This document shows positions 59,950 through 64,000 of a stretch of DNA of 64,000 nt, in pieces. Position 1 is the stretch's first letter. The number at the start of each line of letters is the position of its first letter. A program made the translations under genes and the position numbers. Source of the DNA: Lichenicoccus sp964242335 (GTDB lineage: Bacteria > Pseudomonadota > Alphaproteobacteria > Acetobacterales > Acetobacteraceae); the NCBI GenBank assembly GCA_964242335.1, contig CAXTAY010000002.1:62001-126000 (forward strand), given 5' to 3'. A model generated the notes under the pieces. That model saw nothing but the letters and a program-made list of their open reading frames with translations. It was not told the DNA's origin and did not search any database.

Positions 59950-60441
59950 TCAGTCGCCCAGGACCACCCGGTCGATGGCAGTGTGCATTCGCACGCTCAT
60001 CGGCTTGGTGAGGCTGGAGAACCAGGTGCGCAGCCGGCCGTCGCGGCCGATCAGGTACTTGTAGAAGTTCCAGCGCGGCCTCGACAGCGCACCGCCCTCC
60101 TGTCCGAGCCAGGCGAACAACGGATCGATGTCGGGCCCGCGTACGTGCAGCTTCGCCGCCATCGGGAACGACACGCCGTAATTGGCCGCGCAGAAATCCT
60201 GGATCTGTCGCGCGTCGCCGGGCTCCTGCCGGCCGAAATCGTTGCACGGCATGCCGATCACCGTCAGCCCGCGCGGGCCGTAATGCGACCACAGCGCCTG
60301 CAGACCCTCGTACTGCGGCGTGAAGCCGCATTTCGACGCGGTGTTGACCAGCAGCATCGGCTTGCCCTCGAACGCGCGCAGCGGCATCGGCGCGCCGGTG
60401 AGCGTCTCCAGGCTGTGATCGTAGGCGGTGCGCTGGCTCAT
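59950..60441 (-). CDS. glutathione peroxidase
   Basis: The 163-residue product is a small cytoplasmic thiol peroxidase. The peroxidatic cysteine is in T-A-S-K-C-G-F-T (Cys38). The catalytic glutamine lies in C-N-D-F-G-R-Q-E-P-G, and the tryptophan in W-N-F-Y-K-Y-L. It reduces hydrogen and lipid peroxides, often with thioredoxin in bacteria. The start is ATG 60441. It converges with the GHKL gene. Confidence 0.94.
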   Translation of the reverse strand: MSQRTAYDHSLETLTGAPMPLRAFEGKPMLLVNTASKCGFTPQYEGLQALWSHYGPRGLTVIGMPCNDFGRQEPGDARQIQDFCAANYGVSFPMAAKLHVRGPDIDPLFAWLGQEGGALSRPRWNFYKYLIGRDGRLRTWFSSLTKPMSVRMHTAIDRVVLGD

Positions 60442-60576
60442 CGGGTCATTCCATGCGGTAGTGTGGCATCACCCATCCCGGCACCGCGGCGCCGCTGTCA
60501 ACCTGGCGCCACGCGCCCGGCTTGGCCCACGCCCGGGCGTGCTGCTATGCCTTGGCCGCGGGACGGGACGAGCTCG

Positions 60577-60747
60577 ATGCTGGAACCACTGATCGAGGGC
60601 GGCGGCTGCCTCGTCGGCTTGGCGTTGCTCTACTACTTCGAGATCTGGCGCCCGGCACACCGCGTCGCGCCGCCGGATCGACACGCTCCGGAGGAGGCGC
60701 GGGAGCCGGCCGATCCTCCGCCCGCTGCCGCGAGCCGCGAGCCTTGA
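60577..60747 (+). CDS. small membrane-anchored protein (56 residues)
   Basis: A short open frame encodes one hydrophobic segment near the N terminus (C-L-V-G-L-A-L-L-Y-Y-F-E-I) followed by a basic, proline- and glutamate-rich tail. No family is recognised. The upstream site is weak (GGGACGAG). It lies between the glutathione peroxidase and YghU-type genes. Confidence 0.4.
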   Translation: MLEPLIEGGGCLVGLALLYYFEIWRPAHRVAPPDRHAPEEAREPADPPPAAASREP

Positions 60748-60837
60748 CCGCGCCGGTGCTGGGCCACCGCGTGCCGCCGTGCTAGCCATCGGGCCGGCGC
60801 GAGCCCGCCCGCGCCAGCCGTTCACCGGAGCTGGACC

Positions 60838-61716
60838 ATGACCGAGCCTTCCGACTACACGCCGCCGGAGATCTGGAGCTGGAAGCAGGGCAACGGCGGG
60901 GCCTTCGCCTCCATCAATCGTCCGGTGGCGGGAGCGACGCATGACAAGGAGCTGCCGGTCGGCCGCCATCCGCTGCAGCTGTACTCGCTGGCCACGCCGA
61001 ACGGGGTGAAGGTCACGGTGATGCTGGAGGAGCTGCTGCAGCTCGGGGTGCAGGGGGCCGAGTACGATGCGTGGCTGATCCGGATCAACGAGGGCGCCCA
61101 GTTCGGCAGCGGCTTCGTGGCGCTCAATCCGAACTCCAAGATCCCTGCACTGATGGACCGCAGCGGTGCCGCGCCGGTCCGCGTCTTCGAATCGGGCGCG
61201 ATCCTGCTCTACCTCGCCGAGAAGTTCGGCGCGTTCCTGCCCACCGACCTCGCCGCGCGCACCGAATGCCTGTGCTGGCTGTTCTGGCAGATGGGCAGCG
61301 GGCCGTCGCTCGGCGGCGGCTTCGGCCATTTCTTCGCCTACGCCCCGAGCAAGATCGAGTACGCGATCGACCGGTTCGCCATGGAGGCGAAGCGCCAGCT
61401 CGACGTGCTGGATCGGCGGCTCGCGGACAACGAGTACCTGGGCGGCTCCGACTACTCGATCGCCGACATCGCCGTCTGGCCCTGGTATGGCAATCTGGTC
61501 AGGGGAGAGCTGTACGGCGGGTCGGCGACCTTCCTGCAGGTGCAGGAATACGCGAACCTGCAGCGCTGGGCGGCGCTGATCGCCGGCCGTCCGGCGGTGC
61601 AGCGCGGCCGCATGGTCAATCGCGTGGTCGGCGAACCGTCCAGCCAGTTGCACGAGCGCCACGATGCCGGCGACTTCGCCACCCGCACGCAGGACAAGCT
61701 GCCCACCGGAGACTGA
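60838..61716 (+). CDS. yghU: YghU-type disulfide-bond oxidoreductase (GST family)
   Basis: The 292-residue product matches the YghU/Nu-class GSTs: an N-terminal extension with P-P-E-I-W-S-W, then Q-L-Y-S-L-A-T-P-N-G-V-K-V-T-V-M-L-E-E-L, and N-P-N-S-K-I-P-A-L, where the cis-proline sits. A second domain holds S-I-A-D-I-A-V-W-P-W. Family members reduce disulfides using two glutathiones. GGAG lies seven bases before the ATG. ackA follows 31 bases later. Confidence 0.92.
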   Translation: MTEPSDYTPPEIWSWKQGNGGAFASINRPVAGATHDKELPVGRHPLQLYSLATPNGVKVTVMLEELLQLGVQGAEYDAWLIRINEGAQFGSGFVALNPNSKIPALMDRSGAAPVRVFESGAILLYLAEKFGAFLPTDLAARTECLCWLFWQMGSGPSLGGGFGHFFAYAPSKIEYAIDRFAMEAKRQLDVLDRRLADNEYLGGSDYSIADIAVWPWYGNLVRGELYGGSATFLQVQEYANLQRWAALIAGRPAVQRGRMVNRVVGEPSSQLHERHDAGDFATRTQDKLPTGD

Positions 61717-61747
61717 ACCGTCGGCGGCGAGGATCGGGAACCCATCG

Positions 61748-62932
61748 ATGTCGGACGCCGTGCTGACGCTCAACGCCGGTTCGTCCAGCATCAAGTTCGC
61801 GCTGTTCCGGAGCGCGCCCGGGCTGTCCCTGCTGTCGCACGGGCAGATCGAGGGTATCGGCACGACGCCGCACTTCCGGGCGACCGCGCCGTCGGGTGAG
61901 GTGCTGGCGGAACGACGCTGGCAGGATGGGCACGCGGATCACGAGGCGCTGCTCGGCACGCTGCTCGACTGGGTGTCGGCGCATCTCGGCGCCGACGCGC
62001 TGGTCGCCGTCGGGCATCGCGTGGTGCATGGCGGTCCCGACCATGACCGGCCGCAGCGCGTCACCGACACGCTGCTCGCCGAACTCGACCGGCTGTGCCC
62101 GCTGGCACCGCTGCACCAGCCGCACAACATCGCGCCGATACGCGTCCTCGGGGCACTGCGTCCGGAGCTGGCGCAGGTGGTCTGCTTCGACACCGCCTTC
62201 CATCACGGCATGCCGCTGCCGGCTCGTCGCGTCGCGCTGCCGCGCGAGTATGAAGCCGAGGGCGTGCGCCGCTACGGCTTCCACGGCCTGTCCTACGAGT
62301 ACATCGCCAACCGCCTGCGCGAGACGGCGCCGGCGATGGCCCGCGGCCGCGTCATCGTGGCACATCTCGGCAACGGCGCCAGCCTGTGCGCGATGCGGGA
62401 CGGGCGCAGCATCGACACCACGATGGGGTTCACCGCGCTCGACGGGCTGGTCATGGGGACACGCTGCGGCACCCTCGATCCGGGCATCCTGCTCTACCTG
62501 CAGCGGACGCACGAGATGGACGCGGAGCGTCTCGAGCAGCTGCTCTACGAGCGGTCGGGCCTGCTCGGCGTCTCCGGCCTCAGCAGCGACATGCGCGTGC
62601 TGATGCGGAGCACGGACACCCGTGCCCGCGAGGCAATCGCCCTGTTCGTGTTCCGTCTCGCGCGCGAGGCCGGCGCGCTGGTCAGCTCGCTCGGCGGTCT
62701 CGACGCCCTGGTGTTCACCGCGGGCATCGGGGAGAACACCCCCGCGATCCGCAGCGCCGCGTGCGAGCGCCTCGCCTGGCTCGGCGTCGCGCTGGACGAG
62801 GACGCCAATGCGCGTGGCGCGGAGCGGATCAGCCTGCCCGGCAGCCGGATCGAGGTCCGGGTCATGGCGACCGACGAGGAGGGCATGATCGCCCGCCACA
62901 CGATCGAGACGGTCGGCGCCCGACCCACATAG
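61748..62932 (+). CDS. ackA: acetate kinase
   Basis: The 394-residue product interconverts acetate plus ATP and acetyl phosphate. It shows the N-terminal L-T-L-N-A-G-S-S-S-I-K-F, F-D-T-A-F-H, Y-G-F-H-G-L-S-Y-E-Y, A-H-L-G-N-G-A-S, and F-T-A-G-I-G-E-N. No pta or xfp gene is within the window, so the source of acetyl phosphate is encoded elsewhere. The ATG is 61748. Confidence 0.96.
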   Translation: MSDAVLTLNAGSSSIKFALFRSAPGLSLLSHGQIEGIGTTPHFRATAPSGEVLAERRWQDGHADHEALLGTLLDWVSAHLGADALVAVGHRVVHGGPDHDRPQRVTDTLLAELDRLCPLAPLHQPHNIAPIRVLGALRPELAQVVCFDTAFHHGMPLPARRVALPREYEAEGVRRYGFHGLSYEYIANRLRETAPAMARGRVIVAHLGNGASLCAMRDGRSIDTTMGFTALDGLVMGTRCGTLDPGILLYLQRTHEMDAERLEQLLYERSGLLGVSGLSSDMRVLMRSTDTRAREAIALFVFRLAREAGALVSSLGGLDALVFTAGIGENTPAIRSAACERLAWLGVALDEDANARGAERISLPGSRIEVRVMATDEEGMIARHTIETVGARPT

Positions 62933-63112
62933 GCGGCGCCGTAGCAGCCGGCCAGCTGCTGCTCCGGATCGCGACGACGCGGTCGCTGCGCGCACGACCG
63001 GACCCGCCATTCCAACGACATCGATACCGGTGCGGCGACGATCTGAACCTGATGCGGCTGTCCTCGGCCGCGATGCTGTGGTTCGCCGCTCCTGCGAGCG
63101 ACGACACAGACG

Positions 63113-63391
63113 ATGCCATCGTCGATCGGTCCGGATCTGTCATCGGCGGATCTGCGAGCCCGGGCCCGGCGGCTACCGGCCGTGGCCGAGGGTGGGGAGG
63201 CAGCACCGGGCGGCCTGACCCCGCGCGGCCCGGAACCGGAGTGCCGCGGCATCTCGAGCTACACCCGCGAGGCCATCGCCCCGATGATCGAGCAGCGCTT
63301 CGGCAAGTGCGACCATCCGGCGAGCCTGAGCGAGGCACTGCGACGCGGGGAGTTCTCCCGGCAGGAGCCGCACGCGCAGGCAGCCTGGTGA
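63113..63391 (+). CDS. possible small hypothetical protein in the ackA-RTX spacer
   Basis: The 645-base stretch after ackA (62933-63577) contains one frame with protein-like character. Its C-terminal half reads S-S-Y-T-R-E-A-I-A-P-M-I-E-Q-R-F-G-K-C and then S-L-S-E-A-L-R-R-G-E-F, with a mix of hydrophobic and charged residues. The N-terminal third is arginine-rich and may be non-coding. No ribosome site or family is recognised. The rest of the stretch shows nothing else. Confidence 0.3.
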   Translation: MPSSIGPDLSSADLRARARRLPAVAEGGEAAPGGLTPRGPEPECRGISSYTREAIAPMIEQRFGKCDHPASLSEALRRGEFSRQEPHAQAAW

Positions 63392-63546
63392 GGAAGGGGC
63401 TGCCGAGCGCGCTGAACCCGGCAGCGAAGGCGCATCCCGGCACGCGGATCGCACGCCCCTTCCGGGATCAGGCCAGGCTCCCAGAAGGGTCGTGTCTGCA
63501 TTAGGAAGACCTGATGCGCGAACGTGACAGCGTCGCGAACGGCGTC

Positions 63547-63572
63547 GGGCCTCCGCCGGTCGGCGGAGGCCC
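63547..63572. terminator. hairpin after the RTX-like gene
   Basis: A perfect 11-bp stem (63547-63557 with 63562-63572) closes a ggtc loop just beyond the stop of the minus-strand gene that ends at 63578. No long T-run follows. Confidence 0.6.
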
Positions 63573-63577
63573 TTCGA

Positions 63578-64000
63578 TCACACGACGGCGTGCGGGTTCA
63601 GTCCGGTGACGCCCAGCAGGGTGATCTGCGTGCCGTCCGACAGGCTGAGCGTGGTGTTGCCGCCCGCGACGCTCGCATTTGCCAGCGCGCTGGCAGCCTC
63701 TCCGTTGCCATAGCCGAACAGGCCCAGCTGGTCGCGATTGGCATCGAAGCCGGCGATCGTCACCGATCCGCCGATGCCCGCCATGAAGTCGAACATCGCG
63801 CTGCCCGACCCGGCGGTGATGGCGGCGGAGCCGCTGCCGGCCAGGAAGGTGTTGGCGCCGCTGCCCAGCCTGACCACGTCGGCGCCGCTGCCGCCGTACA
63901 GGATGTTGTTGCCCGCGGAGCCCGCAGCATCGAGCGTCTCGTTGCCCGATGCCGCGACCAGGATGTCGGACGCGTTGCCGGTGGCGATCAGCTGGTCGCC
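63578..64000 (-). CDS. C-terminal end of an RTX-like/hemolysin-type surface protein
   Basis: The frame is open to the window edge and encodes at least 140 residues of beta-roll-like repeats: G-N-N-I-L-Y-G-G-S-G-A-D, then G-A-N-T-F-L-A-G-S-G. It ends with F-D-A-N-R-D-Q-L-G-L and a C-terminal D-G-T-Q-I-T-L-L-G-V segment, typical of large secreted repeat proteins of Acetobacteraceae exported by type I systems. Calcium ligands are fewer than in classical G-G-x-G-x-D-x-U-x repeats. The full size is not visible. Confidence 0.82.
   Translation of the reverse strand, partial: GDQLIATGNASDILVAASGNETLDAAGSAGNNILYGGSGADVVRLGSGANTFLAGSGSAAITAGSGSAMFDFMAGIGGSVTIAGFDANRDQLGLFGYGNGEAASALANASVAGGNTTLSLSDGTQITLLGVTGLNPHAVV

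Noticed and set aside
63030..63218. Small open frame after ackA
   Set aside because: Arginine-rich translation without a ribosome site; the overlapping frame at 63113-63391 is slightly more protein-like.

Overview
This window comes from a very high-G+C alphaproteobacterium, most likely a member of the Acetobacteraceae. The coding third positions are almost all G or C. The order alaC-hom-glpX-recJ, the block rplM-rpsI-argC, a PII-glnA operon, the glnD-mutS-murJ cluster and C-terminal RTX-like repeats all fit that family. That assignment is an inference from gene order and protein character. There is no CRISPR array, no intact insertion sequence and no prophage. The window holds one assembly gap (10 N at 33529-33538).

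Region by region. 1-5.3 kb: an alpha/beta hydrolase fragment, a quinone oxidoreductase, a low-complexity stretch with a 12-bp tandem repeat, then a ClC-type channel overlapping a type-B carboxylesterase. 5.3-7.3 kb: glnB-glnA with a sigma-54 promoter in front of glnA. 7.4-10.3 kb: an aminotransferase, tRNA-His, mobA and an NAD(P)-binding protein. 10.4-15.4 kb: rplM-rpsI-argC-MFS and a glycosyltransferase. 15.4-22.8 kb: a ClpP paralogue, an OmpA-like lipoprotein, alaC-hom-glpX-recJ and tRNA-Glu. 23-26.3 kb: a CheB-CheR-PAS-HWE kinase fusion with a coupled receiver protein. 26.3-33.5 kb: a proline-rich secreted protein, ycjX-ycjF, a secreted phosphoesterase coupled to an amino-acid-binding protein, a lipoprotein and a double cold-shock protein cut by the gap. 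33.7-39.4 kb: puuE, an LpxR-like outer-membrane protein, a small membrane protein, a ModE-like regulator, a frameshifted outer-membrane gene, a glutathione S-transferase, a cupin and a lysine/alanine-rich protein. 39.6-47.1 kb: signalling genes (GAF-GGDEF-EAL, kdpDE without kdpFABC, a soluble triple-PAS chemoreceptor). 47.2-56.1 kb: glnD, mutS, a porin-like barrel and murJ. 56.2-64 kb: adenine deaminase, an unusual GHKL ATPase-fold protein, glutathione peroxidase, YghU-type GST, ackA and the end of an RTX-like protein.

Nitrogen control is well represented: glnB, glnA under a sigma-54 promoter, and glnD, whose product modifies PII. Purine salvage or catabolism is represented by adenine deaminase and PuuE allantoinase.

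The most unusual signals are these. Several reading frames lack any ATG/GTG/TTG at the expected start but carry a CTG there (kdpE, an MFS gene, puuE); in two of these the CTG overlaps the upstream stop codon exactly as an ATGA junction would. A GHKL ATPase-fold protein has Asn where the nucleotide-binding Asp is expected. A ClpP paralogue has Asn at the catalytic Asp position. Short 12-bp tandem repeats recur inside or beside coding regions.
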